64,000 nucleotides of DNA, from positions 51,048,457-51,112,456 of the forward strand of contig NC_083343.1 of NCBI RefSeq assembly GCF_019175385.1. Direction: 5' to 3'. Under the pieces are notes generated by a model. That model was not told the origin of the DNA. It did not search any database and saw only the letters and a program-made list of their open reading frames with translations. The position numbers and the translations under genes are program-made. How positions within the stretch are numbered: position 1 is the first letter of the stretch; the number at the start of each line of letters is the position of its first letter. The DNA is from Lycium barbarum. Lineage: Eukaryota; Streptophyta; Magnoliopsida; Solanales; Solanaceae. Positions 1 through 10,115 of the stretch are shown here, piece by piece.

Positions 1-578
1 GTATTTTGTTTTTCTCCTTATTTGACTTCTTGAAGCTTCTTTGGATAAATGATGAATATATAACCCTTTTTATCTTATTTAGCACATGGGAATTTAATTA
101 AAAACCATGGGTTGGGCCTTGGCCATGTTGTGGCCGGCCACCCCTCTCTATTGGGCTTGATTTTCTCTTCATTTTTTTTTTAGCCTAACCCGGTTGGTCC
201 CGAGTTGGGCCTAGCCCACTGACCTTTCGACCTTAAAACGTCCATATCTCCTTGTACCAACGTCACCTGGGAACCCATGACCTATGGTTGGAAAGCTAAC
301 TCAATTATCTACAACTTCTATTTCTTGGTATTTTTCCAAATTCCAAACTTATAATACCGTTTTTGTCCCTCGAAGTCAAATCACCCGAAAACGTTTTCTT
401 AAAAATATTCGTTTGGAGGGCTTCCACTTTAATTTGGCCCAAGGGCCCTTCACGAGTTGTGTTTAACTTTACATATGCGATTCATATAACTTGTCACATG
501 TTCCAAAAAAAAATCTTGACGTGTGGGCCCCACCTCAGCTTACAAATAATCCGACGTTCGAAAATACGGGATATAACA
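1..578 (-). mobile_element. Partial LTR, reverse orientation, inserted in element A 5' LTR
   Basis: The stretch ends in GGGATATAACA, which on the minus strand is the TGTTATATCCC start of the same LTR class as element B. The sequence directly after it (AGTGG, 579-583) continues element A, and the intact A LTR at 35117-35130 shows the empty site. The other end and the second target-site copy lie outside the window, so I cannot tell a solo LTR from the edge of a full element. No coding region is visible in it. Confidence 0.75.
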
Positions 579-2092
579 AGTGGGTGATACCTAAATTTTC
601 TATGTTCCCTGATGAGAATTTCCGTAATATGTGTCTAATCGTGTTATGTTGTCAATTGGGAATCTAGTTTGATAAAGGTATGGATGAAATGTACGAACGA
701 TTGTGATTGAGATTCTAGATTGAGTTGTGACGAATGCTTGTGAGTAAAAGGTGAAATTTCTTATTCTACGCTATTAGGCTGAGTTAGGGAAAGTAGTAAT
801 AATGTGTATCGACTTGACCAACCTGTTGTGTGTTTGGGGCTAGCCACCCCGTTATGTTGTGATTTGATTGTTCTGTTGTATCGGCTTGATGCCATGAGTT
901 GTTGATTAATGTTGAATTCTGTATTATCATCTTGATTATGATACTGTTGGTACTTGTGATTCAGTTATATTGTTGGCATACCCACTGTTGGTATTTGTGA
1001 TTCAAATATATTGTTGGCATACCCTTTGTTGGTACTTGTGATATTGAGCATGATTATTGATGTTTATACATGCATTGCATGTACTCTCATTTTTCATTAT
1101 ACACTGTTGAGATACTAATGATATTTGATGAAACACTTGGATGAGCTGGGCTCAGTTTTACTTGAGTGACATGAGATGGCCGATATCCGATGTTAGTTCC
1201 GAAATCATTGATTGCATGACCAATATCCGATGTTAGTTCCAGAATCGTTGATAGTGCATGGACTCCGCGGGTCCCCCATAGTGGTGCAGGTGAGAACCCC
1301 CCGTGGGTAAAGATCCAGTGTCCCGTCTGTCTAAAGATCTGGGACAGGTGGCACTTAGACTTCGCGAGTCACACTGGGTTGTGCTACCGAAACGTCGATA
1401 TTTTCGTCCGGAGTACATGTGTACACAGCAGTTGCATGGCATTGCATTGCATCCCTACATTATTGCATTATATTGCACTATGGTTTGTGATTGAGATGCT
1501 TGTTGTTGTATTTGTGATGTTGGATTCGTACTTGATGTATTCAGACTTGGCACATTTGGGATTAGATGCTCTACTTAGGCGATGACGTGTACGTGGATTC
1601 AATTACATTTGATTTATTCTTCTTGAATTATCCCGTAGAACCCTCCATCAGATCAGTTAATTGATTGGTTTCTAAGTGATGTAGGATAAACGGTGTTATA
1701 ATGATGAGTTGAGTCCTAAACTAAAACAAATGATCTAATAATTTATGAATTGGGGAATTGCCCTTGTGATATTTGACTTGTAGTTATTAAAGAGCAGTTG
1801 TAATTTAAGGGTATTGATGTTACGATGCGCGGTAGATAGACGTATGACTCGATTTAGTTATTATCATGGTTGTTTGTGAATTCTTTTTCTGATATGTGTT
1901 CCTAACCATTGTCGGCCTATGATACTTTCTCAGTAGGCGTGGATTGTTTTGATATTGCACTTGCTACACCCTTTTTGGGGTGTAGATTGTTTCAGGTGGT
2001 TGATTGTGATATGAAGCGGAAATGCGCGGTGCCTATCTGGAAGGCCTCCTCCCACTTCATTCCGGGATGGAGGTTGAGTCTTAGAATGTAGT
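579..2092 (+). repeat. Element A 5' LTR, part 1
   Basis: This stretch is closely similar to 35121-36658 in the intact 3' LTR of element A. It is bounded on the left by a reverse LTR and on the right by element B. It contains short repeats such as GTTGGTA/TTGGCAT around 940-1040 and a perfect 8-bp stem (CTACACCC/GGGTGTAG) at 1964-1985 followed by CAGGTG. The rest of the LTR resumes at 18349 after element B. Confidence 0.85.
1964..1998 (+). promoter_or_regulatory. LTR hairpin H1 with downstream CAGGTG, element A 5' LTR
   Basis: CTACACCC (1964-1971), loop TTTTTG and GGGTGTAG (1978-1985) form a perfect 8-bp stem. CAGGTG follows at 1993-1998. The same layout, a hairpin then CAGGT, recurs in the LTRs of B, C, E and F with unrelated stem sequences. 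The 3' LTR of A has the same stem shortened to 7 bp (36531-36552). The role is inferred: RNA 3' processing or leader splicing. Confidence 0.55.
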
Positions 2093-2525
2093 ATATCCCG
2101 TATTTTGTGCATTGGGACATTTTAAGCCAACCGCGATAAGTTAAGGACAAGACTATTTTTTTTCGATTTTGTTTTAATGCACAAGTTGCTTAGGAATATT
2201 ATTGGTATGGAATATTAAGGGCAAATTTGTAATTAGGAAATTAATGCTTCATGAACCATAAAAAGCCACAAGTGGTCGTGTGGCTTGGCGTGGGCTCCCA
2301 CCAATGCCTTGGCCAATTGCTTCAAGCCATGAGGTGGGGCATGTGTTCACTTTGTATGGGCCATGTAATTATATATATATAGATGGGTGATGACCAAGCA
2401 AGACTCATTATTCATCTTTTCCAACTCTAGAAACTTGAAGAAACTTGGAGAAAAAAAGGGGGAACCATTCGGCCAAGGCTAGCTGAAATTGGTCCCGTGA
2501 AAAATTGATCAAAAAAAATAATTTT

Positions 2526-5333
2526 TGTCACGACCCAACCCCGTGGGCCGTAACTAGTGCCCGAGCTGGACACCCGTACACACTCACTTACCAGAATCGG
2601 CATACAAATGGCTAATCCAGATTTGGCGTACACTGACTTATACAGATACAAAGGTCAGATGCCGTCTTAAGCGGTCACATATAACAAATGTATCACACAA
2701 AAGCCTGTAAGACTGTCGCAAAATACAACGCCCAAAAACATATGCATACGTATACACACATACAAGCCGTTAAGGCTGTCAGAGCAATGAAACCGCTTAA
2801 GACACAAATCACACAGACATAACTGAACAATATCGACCCATGACCCACATACATGTCTACAAGCCTCTAAGAGTAACAACAAAAGCATATGACGGGACAG
2901 GGCCCCGCCGTACCCTTGAATATGTACATACATATATACAACGGAAGAGTCTATACCAGAATGTAGGCTCCAGAACAAGGGGAGCACTCCAAAACAGCAG
3001 AATAGGTGTACTAAGCTGGCCGGTCACCAAAACGAGCGTCTGTACCTGCGGGCATAAAACGCAGCCCCCGAAGAAAGGGGTCAGCACGAAATATGTACTG
3101 AGTATGTAAAGCATGAAATACAGAAAACAGAACCATAATCGAACAAGAAGGATAGAAACTAAGCACGATATGCAGAATATCAATATGCTTACTTGAAACA
3201 CAAATCATGCATGTCAGAAACAGTGTCCGGTCCCTTGCGGGACCCGGGGAACGTGGTCGCCACCCCGTATTTTGCACCACACACATAATACACCAGAAGA
3301 TTGCTCCGTAATCTCCATAACATATCATAACATCAGAATACACATATATAGGGTACTCGGCCCTCTAGCAAGGGGCTCAGTGAACCATGAACACATCATA
3401 ACACATCATAACTCCGGAATATATATGGAACCCGGCCCTCAAGCAAGGGACTCGGTGAACCATGCGCACGATACATACCGGCCCGGGACTCGGCGAAAGA
3501 TGTAACAGCCATATGCACGAGCAGAATAGTGAGAAACTAAATGCAATTTAAATCAGTTTTTAAGACTCGATAGATAAGTACACTTACCGACACCTGAAGG
3601 ATCATAAACACGTTTCGGATCAATCCGAGTTAGTATAAGAAAGTTATGGACGTTATTCGCTTTAGGATCCTTTAGGAGCGTATCGGAGCGATCCGAGCTC
3701 GTCTATGAAAGTTACGGACATTTTTCGACGTAAAGCTGTTAGGAATAAAAATTCTTTACACATATTATCCAATCATACAAAAGCCACAAAGACCATAGTT
3801 TGACTATATTAGGAATACTAACATCAAGAAATGAATAAAAATCGTCGACATGCTCGGATCTTATGAATGGAGTTACCCCCGAGGCTCGTATCATAGCTTA
3901 CTTGCAACTAGGACATGCCAAAAGAAAGAAAGGTTAGGCTTTACATACCTCGTCCGCTTCCTAAGCCAATCCTAACTCAATCTCGGGCTCCCCAAGGTCT
4001 ACAATAATATTAGTATATACCAAACATTAGCTATAGATACTTAGAAGTCCAATCCTCAACCAACACTTTATTTACAGAAATTTCGGCAGCATTTCCCCTC
4101 TAAATTCAACAACCCCGAGAATTCAACTCGGCCCAAATCATCAACAACAATACCAACAACCATATTAACAACATCAACAATTAATTCAAAACACATTCCA
4201 ACATTAGCAACTCCCTTTTACATAATTCGACGGCATTCCATTTACATTTACTTCAACTACATACAATCAAGCTAACACCAATGCTCGCACACTCAAATAC
4301 TAATCCAAAGTCATTCAAACAATATTCAAGAACACTTCAAACAATCCGCATAATATTCAAAACAATCTAACCAATACTCCACTCCACCCGAAACCTTCCA
4401 AATTCAACAAGAACAATAACAACACATTTCCTTCTTTCAAATTTATGAACTACACCAACAATTCACACACTAACAACATTATTTTCCATAAATACAAGAA
4501 ACTACATTCAAATCACATTGGCTTCTAAAACATCCCACAACAATTTCAACTTCAACTTAAATAATTAAACTCTCATTTTCATCATAGAATCCATGACAAC
4601 AAAAACCAAAATACTAAGTAAAATTGAGTCCTTCTCTTCTACACCACACGATACCAACACGGCCACAACACTACATATACACGGCCAAGCACCAACACAC
4701 CAAATTCATGGTTTCCATCCATTTCCACATACTACAACATGTAAAAAACATTCATAACATATGAAAAAGAAGATTAAATATTACCTCTTCCACTTAACTC
4801 CTCAACTTGGCTAGGGTTGTAATTGGCACAAATAAGTGTTTTACTTGCTCCAACAACTACTTCACGTTAAAGAGGACCTTCCAATTGGTTTATTTGCTAG
4901 AAGAAAATATATTTTTTGATCAATTTTTCAAGGGGTCATTTTGGCTATACCATGGCCGAATGGCCTTCTTCTTTTTCTTTCTCCAAGCTTCTAAGTGTTG
5001 AAGATGATAAATATGATAATTTTGTCATCTTTTGTCTTATTTATTTTACATCCATGAGGGCCAAATCCCACACCACATTGCACGGCCCACTTGGCCTTTT
5101 TGTTTCAAGAATTTAAATTTTCCATAATTCACTTTCAACCCCAAATTCTTCTTAATATTTCCATGAGCCACCTTGTGAATTTTTCCTTTTTTCCCGTAGC
5201 CTTTCTTAATATTTCCACATCAATAATTTTCATAAACAACTTTTGTGTTAAACAAGATCAAAAATATAGCCTTGCCCTTAACTTATCACAATTATCTTGA
5301 AATATCTGAATGTACAAAATACAGGATATAACA
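2526..5333 (-). mobile_element. Solo LTR in reverse orientation inside element B 5' LTR
   Basis: It starts TGTCACGACCC and ends GGATATAACA, the inverse of a TGTTATATCC...GGGTCGTGACA LTR, and is 2,808 bp long. Flanks are ATTTT (2521-2525) and ATTTG (5334-5338), a 5-bp target duplication with one mismatch. The empty site is visible in the other LTR of B near 13150. There is no internal region, so it formed by LTR-LTR recombination. On the minus strand it keeps hairpin H1 (3065-3080) and hairpin H3 (2891-2909). Confidence 0.93.
2891..3080 (-). promoter_or_regulatory. Hairpin module (H1, H2, H3) of the reverse solo LTR
   Basis: On the minus strand H1 is CCCC(TTTCTTC)GGGG at 3080-3065. H2 is GCTCC/GGAGC around 2968-2990. 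H3 is GGCGGG(GCCCTGT)CCCGTC at 2909-2891, with one G-U pair. A CAGGTA follows H1. Order and spacing match the LTRs of B, C and E. A function in RNA processing is inference. Confidence 0.6.
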
Positions 5334-6708
5334 ATTTGCTTCTAGCATTTCAACCAATTGGAAGGCCCTTATTAACGTGGAGTAGTTGTTGGTGCAAGCA
5401 AAGCATTCATTGTGCAAGTTGTGAACCCTATCCAAGTTGAGAAGTTAAAGGATAAAGGTAAGATTTAATCTCCTTTTCTATGTGTTAGGGATGATTTGTG
5501 AGTGTTGTAATATGTAGAAATGGATGAAATTCATGAAATATGTGTGTGTTGGTTGTGGCCGAATAGGGGCTATGTTGGTAAGATGTGATGAATTGATTTT
5601 ATTTAGTATTTTTGGTTGTTGTTGTTGTGGATTCCATGATGCAAATGAAGGTTTGATGCCCTGAAATGAAGTTGTAATCGTTGTGGGATTGTTGTAGAAG
5701 ATAATGTGACGTTAGCATGGTTTCTTGTATTTGCATGAATGATGTTGTTAATATGTGATTGTTGGTGGAGTTCATGAACTTGGGAGTAAGGAATGTGTTG
5801 TTGTTGTTGTTTTTATTGAGTTTGGAAGATTGCGGATTGTGTTGTTGTGGTTGATTTGAATATAAATGAAATGTCGTCGAATTATGTAAAAAGGGTTACT
5901 AAAGTTAGAATGCAATTCGAACTAATTGTTGAAGTGGTCAATATGGTTGTTGGTATTGTTGTTGACGATTTGGCCGAGTTGAATTCTCGGGGATGGTTGA
6001 ATTTATAGGGGAAATGCTGCCCAAATTTTTGTAGGTGGATTGCTAGTTTAGAACCGGATTCCTAAATACCTATAGCTAGCGTTTGATACCTTTTGACGTT
6101 GTTGTAGATCTTGCAAAAGGCGAGACTTAAGTTTGGATTAGCTTAGGAAGCGGGCAAGGTATGTAAGGCTTACCCTTTCTTTCTTTTGGCATGTCCTAGA
6201 GCTAAATAAGGTATGACATGCACCTTGGGGTAACTCTATTCTTGAATTCCGAGCTTGTTTATGATTCTTATTCACTTCTTGACATGAGCATACTTAGTAT
6301 AGTCGAGCTTATTGTATGATTGAATAACGAGTAAAGCATAAAGAGTTCTTGTTCCTAAAAGAGTTTTATAAGGATTAATGTCCCTAACTTTCATAGGTGG
6401 TCTCGGATTGCTTGGAAACGTTCACAGAGGTTTCTGTAAAGAATAATGTCCATAACTTTCTTATGCAAACTCAGATTGACTCGAGACGTGCTTATGATCC
6501 TTCTAGTGTCGACTAGTGTACTTACCTATTGAGTCCTAAAATTGATTTATGTGCATATGGTTTCTCACTACTCTGCTCGTGCATGCCTCAATATATCTTT
6601 CACTGAGTCCCGGGCCAGGACACGTTCTCGTGCGTACTCCACTGCATTGTTCACCGAGTCCCTCAATAGAGGGCCGGGACACGTTATATGTATATTCACT
6701 ATGGACTA

Positions 6709-6752
6709 TGATGTGTTATGGCGTTATGATGTGTTATGGCGTTATGATGGGT
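6709..6752 (+). repeat. Short tandem repeat, 18-bp unit, about 2 copies
   Basis: The unit GATGTGTTATGGCGTTAT is repeated in the 5' LTR of B, but only about one copy remains in its 3' LTR near 17527-17546. The copy number differs between LTRs that were identical at insertion, so it changed afterwards. Confidence 0.7.
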
Positions 6753-7001
6753 TACGGAGTTATTCCCTATTCTGGAGTATGATGTGTTATGGCGCCAATG
6801 ACGGGGTGGCGACCATGTTTGTTCACCGAGTCCCATAATTGGCCGGATATGACATATGACATTAACATGCATGATTTGTGTTTTAAAAGTAAGCATTTTG
6901 GTATTCTGGATAGTGTACTTACTTTTTATATTTCTTGTTCCGATTATGGCTCTGTTTACTGTACTTCATGCTTTACATACTCAGTACTTATTCTGTACTG
7001 A

Positions 7002-7188
7002 CCCCCGCTCCTTGGGGGCTGCGTTTCATGCCCGCAGGTACCAACGCTCGTTACGGTGACCCGTCAGCCTAGGACCTCCATTCGGCTATTTTGAAGTGCT
7101 CCCTTGTTCCGGAGCCTATACTTTTTGGTACAGATCCTTCTGTTGTGAATATATATCTAATTAGGGTACGGTGGGGCCCTGTCCCGCC
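7002..7188 (+). promoter_or_regulatory. Hairpin module (H1, H2, H3) in element B 5' LTR
   Basis: H1 is CCCCC(GCTCCTT)GGGGG at 7002-7018, followed by CAGGTA at 7035-7040. H2 is GCTCC(CTTGTTCC)GGAGC around 7098-7116. H3 is GGTGGG(GCCCTGT)CCCGCC at 7170-7188. Stem sequences of H1 and H3 differ between families while pairing is kept. CAGGTA is also a candidate splice donor for the leader (7037/7038). The role is inferred from conservation only. Confidence 0.65.
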
Positions 7189-7516
7189 ATATGACACTGT
7201 TGCTACTCTTAGAGGCCTGTAGACATGTATGTGGGTCATAGGGGTCATCGTTCAGTTATGTTAGTTTGGATTACGTTTTGGCAATTTCCTGCATTACGAT
7301 AGCCTGACCGGCTTGTGTGTGATATCATATGTGACAGTTTATACATCGTTTTGTCTTGCACTATAAAAGCCCTTAATATGCTAAACGCAAGTATGATAAA
7401 TGTCTATCTGGTTGAGTCGCGACAATATAGGTTGAACGATAGATAGTATGATAAGGGGTGCTCGGTATTCAATACTGGGTACTTGTCATGGCCCTCTGGT
7501 TGGGTCGTGACAGAAG

Positions 7517-7528
7517 TGGTATCAGAGC
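7517..7528 (+). other. Primer binding site, element B (tRNA-iMet)
   Basis: TGGTATCAGAGC lies 4 bp after the 5' LTR end. This is the standard complement of the plant initiator-methionine tRNA 3' end used by many Ty3/gypsy elements to prime minus-strand DNA synthesis. Confidence 0.95.
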
Positions 7529-7571
7529 GGTTCATCCTCGGAATGTCTATAGGCCGTGTCTAGTAGAGTCT

Positions 7572-7607
7572 TGTTTATCGGTGTGTGGTGCACCACATCT
7601 ATAAACA
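7572..7607 (+). promoter_or_regulatory. Dimerisation-type stem-loop in element B leader
   Basis: The outer stem is TGTTTAT (7572-7578) with ATAAACA (7601-7607). The inner stem is GTGTG/CACAT (7581-7585, 7594-7598, one G-U). The 8-nt loop TGGTGCAC (7586-7593) ends in the self-complementary hexamer GTGCAC. The loop lies 58 nt after the primer site and before gag, the usual place of a retroviral dimer initiation site. Four other leaders in this window have the same form. Function is inferred. Confidence 0.65.
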
Positions 7608-7716
7608 GGAAGCTACGGGACATTTAGGATGTTACCTTTCTTTCTTACTCTAGATCGTGCGATAGAGTTGTATTATCAAGATGGTTCCTCTCTAATAAAT
7701 TTTTATGTTTACAGCG

Positions 7717-8376
7717 ATGCCTCCGAAGAAAGTGACCGCTGCCCAGAAGGGCAAATTAGCAGCAGGGGATACGAGCCAACCTAGGAGAGTTACTAGGGCC
7801 CGCGTCCAAATCATGCCCCAGGTTGTGCTCCAGTCCACGAGTTCTTCAACAACGCCAGTTCCAGAGGAACCTAGGGCAGCGACAACTTCAGGTCAGGGGG
7901 CGGCTCCATCGCCGGTCCCTGAGGTTCCAGCACCTGGGCCTCCAGCTCCTCAGTCAGGGGCGGAGGATAGAGCTATGAGAGACACAGTACAGTTTCATAC
8001 TAGATTAGTAGCGGGGAAGGCTCGCAGGCCTGGGCCAGGAGGTGATTATGTGGATAGACATGACAACTTAAGGGTTCGTGACTTCTTGACTTATAATACT
8101 CTAGAGTTCTACGGATCAAAGCCCGAAGAGGATCCCCAGGAGTTTATTCGACAGATGCAGCGTACGCTGAGGCTAATCAAAGGCTCTGAGACTGAGTCTG
8201 TCGAGATGGCCTCATACCGGTTGCGTGATGTGGCTGTTAATTGGTATGAGTCTTGGGATTTTTCTAGGGGCGAGGGTGCTCCCCCTGCGGTGTGGGCTGA
8301 ATTTGTAGAGGCCTTTCTCGGCCACTTTCTTCCTTTGAGGTGCGGCGAGCTAGGGTTGACAGATCCCTACAGTTGA
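7717..8376 (+). pseudogene. gag: Element B gag, N-terminal part
   Basis: The reading frame starts MPPKKVTAAQ at 7717. I prefer this ATG over 7705 because the MPPK start is shared with elements C and E and sits just after the predicted splice acceptor. A Pro/Ala-rich stretch of about 100 residues is followed by the retrotransposon gag core, with EFYGSKPEEDPQEFIRQM and an RLRDVAVNWYESW-type motif typical of plant gypsy gag. The frame is lost near 8340, where comparison with C shows a 1-nt deletion after the FLPL motif, and it then stops at 8374. Gag would form the virus-like particle in the cytoplasm. The piece cannot make a complete capsid. Confidence 0.9.
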
Positions 8377-8810
8377 GATAGAGGGGCAGAAGCGTTCGGG
8401 AGTACAGCCTAGAGTTCGACTCTTTGGCTAGATATGCACCCACTATTGTAGCTGATATGACTGATAGGATGCATCGATATGTGATGGGGTTGGATCGTTA
8501 TCTGGTTGATGACTGCATGGCAGTGGCTTCCCAGCCAGGGATGGACATTTCTCGGGTGCAGGAATACGCACAGGGGATGGAGGATCGACACAGAGGGCGC
8601 CAGCCCGACAGAGATTATGCCAGAGGCCAGCCCAAGAGGGCTAGATCGGCTAGTTATTCTGGGGAGTCTCGGGGCAGGCATCCTTAGCAGCAGTATAGTA
8701 GATATCCTTCTTAGCCAGCCCGGAGTACACCTCCACAGTTCACGGGTAGGCGATTCGATAGTACAGGGCACTCAGGAGCCGGCCAGCGTTCCAGGGCTTT
8801 GGGTTCATAG
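8377..8810 (+). pseudogene. gag: Element B gag, middle part, several stops
   Basis: The gag frame continues here one phase away from the N-terminal part. The recognisable motifs are REYSLEFDSLARYAPTIV and a downstream Arg-rich linker, as in elements C and E. In-frame TAG codons occur near 8387, 8688 and 8712 and just before 8811. Several sit where the homologues have Gln, which fits CAG to TAG transitions. This is the C-terminal capsid region plus the linker to the zinc knuckle. Confidence 0.85.
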
Positions 8811-9800
8811 GTGAGCGGAGGTTCCAGTCAGTCAAGGCCACCCATGCCTCGGTGTTCTCACTATGGGAGGCCTCACCCAGGGGAGTGTTATCGTGCTACG
8901 GGTGCCTATTTTTCTTGTGGCCGTCAGGGCCATGTTATGAGGGAGTGCCCATTTAAGGGTAGCCCAGGTGGTTCAGCCCAGCCCACTAGGTCAGTCGCTG
9001 GTTCATCTTCCTCTTCTGTAGCCATGCGCCCTACGGGGCAGGGTATGCCGACACCAGCAGGCCGCGGTAGAGGTCATGGCGGAGCTCCCAGTCCTAGCGG
9101 TCCTTCGAACCGCATATATGCCTTGGCTAGCCAACAGGACCAGGAGGCGTCACCAAACGTGGTTACAGGTATGCTATTGATCTTCTCCCAAAATGTATAT
9201 GCATTTATAGATCCAGGCTCTACTTTATCATATATTTCCCCCCTGGTTGCTAGTAAAATTGGGATAAAACCTGAACCGATAGAACCGTTCGTGGTGGCCA
9301 CACCTGTAGGAGATTCCGTTATAGCAAGGCGAGTATATAGAGACTGTTCGGTAGATATATGTGGCCGTTGTACCAAAGCGGATATGATAGAGCTAGATAT
9401 GACTGAATTTGATGTTATTATGGGTATGGACTGGTTAGCTTCTTGTTATGCCAACGTCGACTGTCAGAAGAAGGTAGTTCGGTTCCAATTTCCAGGAGAA
9501 CCAATCATAGAGTGGACGGGGAGCACAGCATCGCCGAGGGGTAAGTTTATTCCGTACCTCAAGGCCAGAAAGATGATTAAGAAGGGGTATATTTATCATT
9601 TGGTTCGTTTGCATGACACGAAAGCAGAGGCACCCACTCTTCAGTCGATCTCGGTAGTCAATGAATTTTTGGATGTATTTCCAGACGAGCTTCCAGGTCT
9701 TCCACCTGAGCGGGAGATAGAGTTCACGATATATGTGCTGCCAGATGCTCAGCCTATGTCTATTCCTCCCTACAGAATGGCACCTGCAGAACTGAAATAA
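8811..9800 (+). pseudogene. gag-pol: Element B zinc knuckle, protease and start of RT
   Basis: The open stretch has 329 codons. The nucleocapsid knuckle at 8907-8948 reads YFSC-GRQG-H-VMRE-C: the first Cys of CX2CX4HX4C is Tyr, a TGT to TAT change that should spoil zinc binding. The aspartic protease follows with D-P-G at 9210-9218 (classic D-S/T-G) and the conserved [15 protein letters not shown] region. The end enters the RT N-terminus ([11 protein letters not shown]) and stops at 9798-9800, where homologues have Glu. Gag and pol are fused in one frame, as is usual for Del/Tekay elements. Confidence 0.9.
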
Positions 9801-10109
9801 TTGAAGGAGCAGTTGAGGGATTTGTTAAAGAAAGGCTTCATCAGGCCCAACACGTCACCTTGGGGAGCTCCGGTATTATTCGTGAGAAAGAAAAATGGGT
9901 CGCTACGGATGTGTATTGATTATAGGCAGCTGAACAAGGTGACTATAAAGAATAAATATCCCCTCCCTAGAATTGATGACTTATTTGACCAGTTGCAGGG
10001 TGCTAAGTGTTTCTCGAAGATAGACCTGCGGTCAGGATACCATCAGGTGCGGATAAGAGAGGCAGATATCCCAAAGACTGCATTCAGGACCCGATACGAG
10101 CACTACTAG
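9801..10109 (+). pseudogene. pol: Element B reverse transcriptase, fingers and palm start
   Basis: This continues the frame of the previous piece. It has the RT motifs [36 protein letters not shown] and [12 protein letters not shown], with the first catalytic Asp of the palm present. It ends in a TAG at 10107-10109, replacing the Glu that C and E carry in their [11 protein letters not shown] motif. Confidence 0.92.
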
Positions 10110-10115
10110 TTTAGG

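Larger units (their letters stand above)
2093..7512 (+). repeat. Element B 5' LTR (interrupted)
   Basis: It begins at ATATCCCG, its terminal TGTT having been lost, and ends in GGGTCGTGACA. It matches 12717-18348 apart from nested insertions. A TATA-like AT run lies at about 2370-2381. The last third carries three hairpins, at 7002-7018, about 7098-7116 and 7170-7188. No protein is encoded. Confidence 0.92.
7038..7714 (+). other. Predicted leader intron of element B
   Basis: A donor CAG/GTAC at 7037/7038 follows hairpin H1 in the 5' LTR. An acceptor, TTTACAG ending at 7714, lies 2 nt before the gag ATG, with a plant-like branch motif CTAAT about 20 nt upstream (near 7693). Splicing would remove the LTR end, the primer site and the dimerisation loop from the gag-pol mRNA. 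The same arrangement is present in C and F. No transcript evidence is available here. Confidence 0.45.

Noticed and set aside
2667..3343. Several overlapping minus-strand frames of about 110 codons
   Set aside because: They lie in the reverse solo LTR, overlap in different frames and match no protein; the corresponding frames differ in the related LTRs.
8409..8771. A minus-strand frame of 120 codons opposite gag
   Set aside because: It is the reverse-strand shadow of the gag coding region, without conserved motifs of its own.
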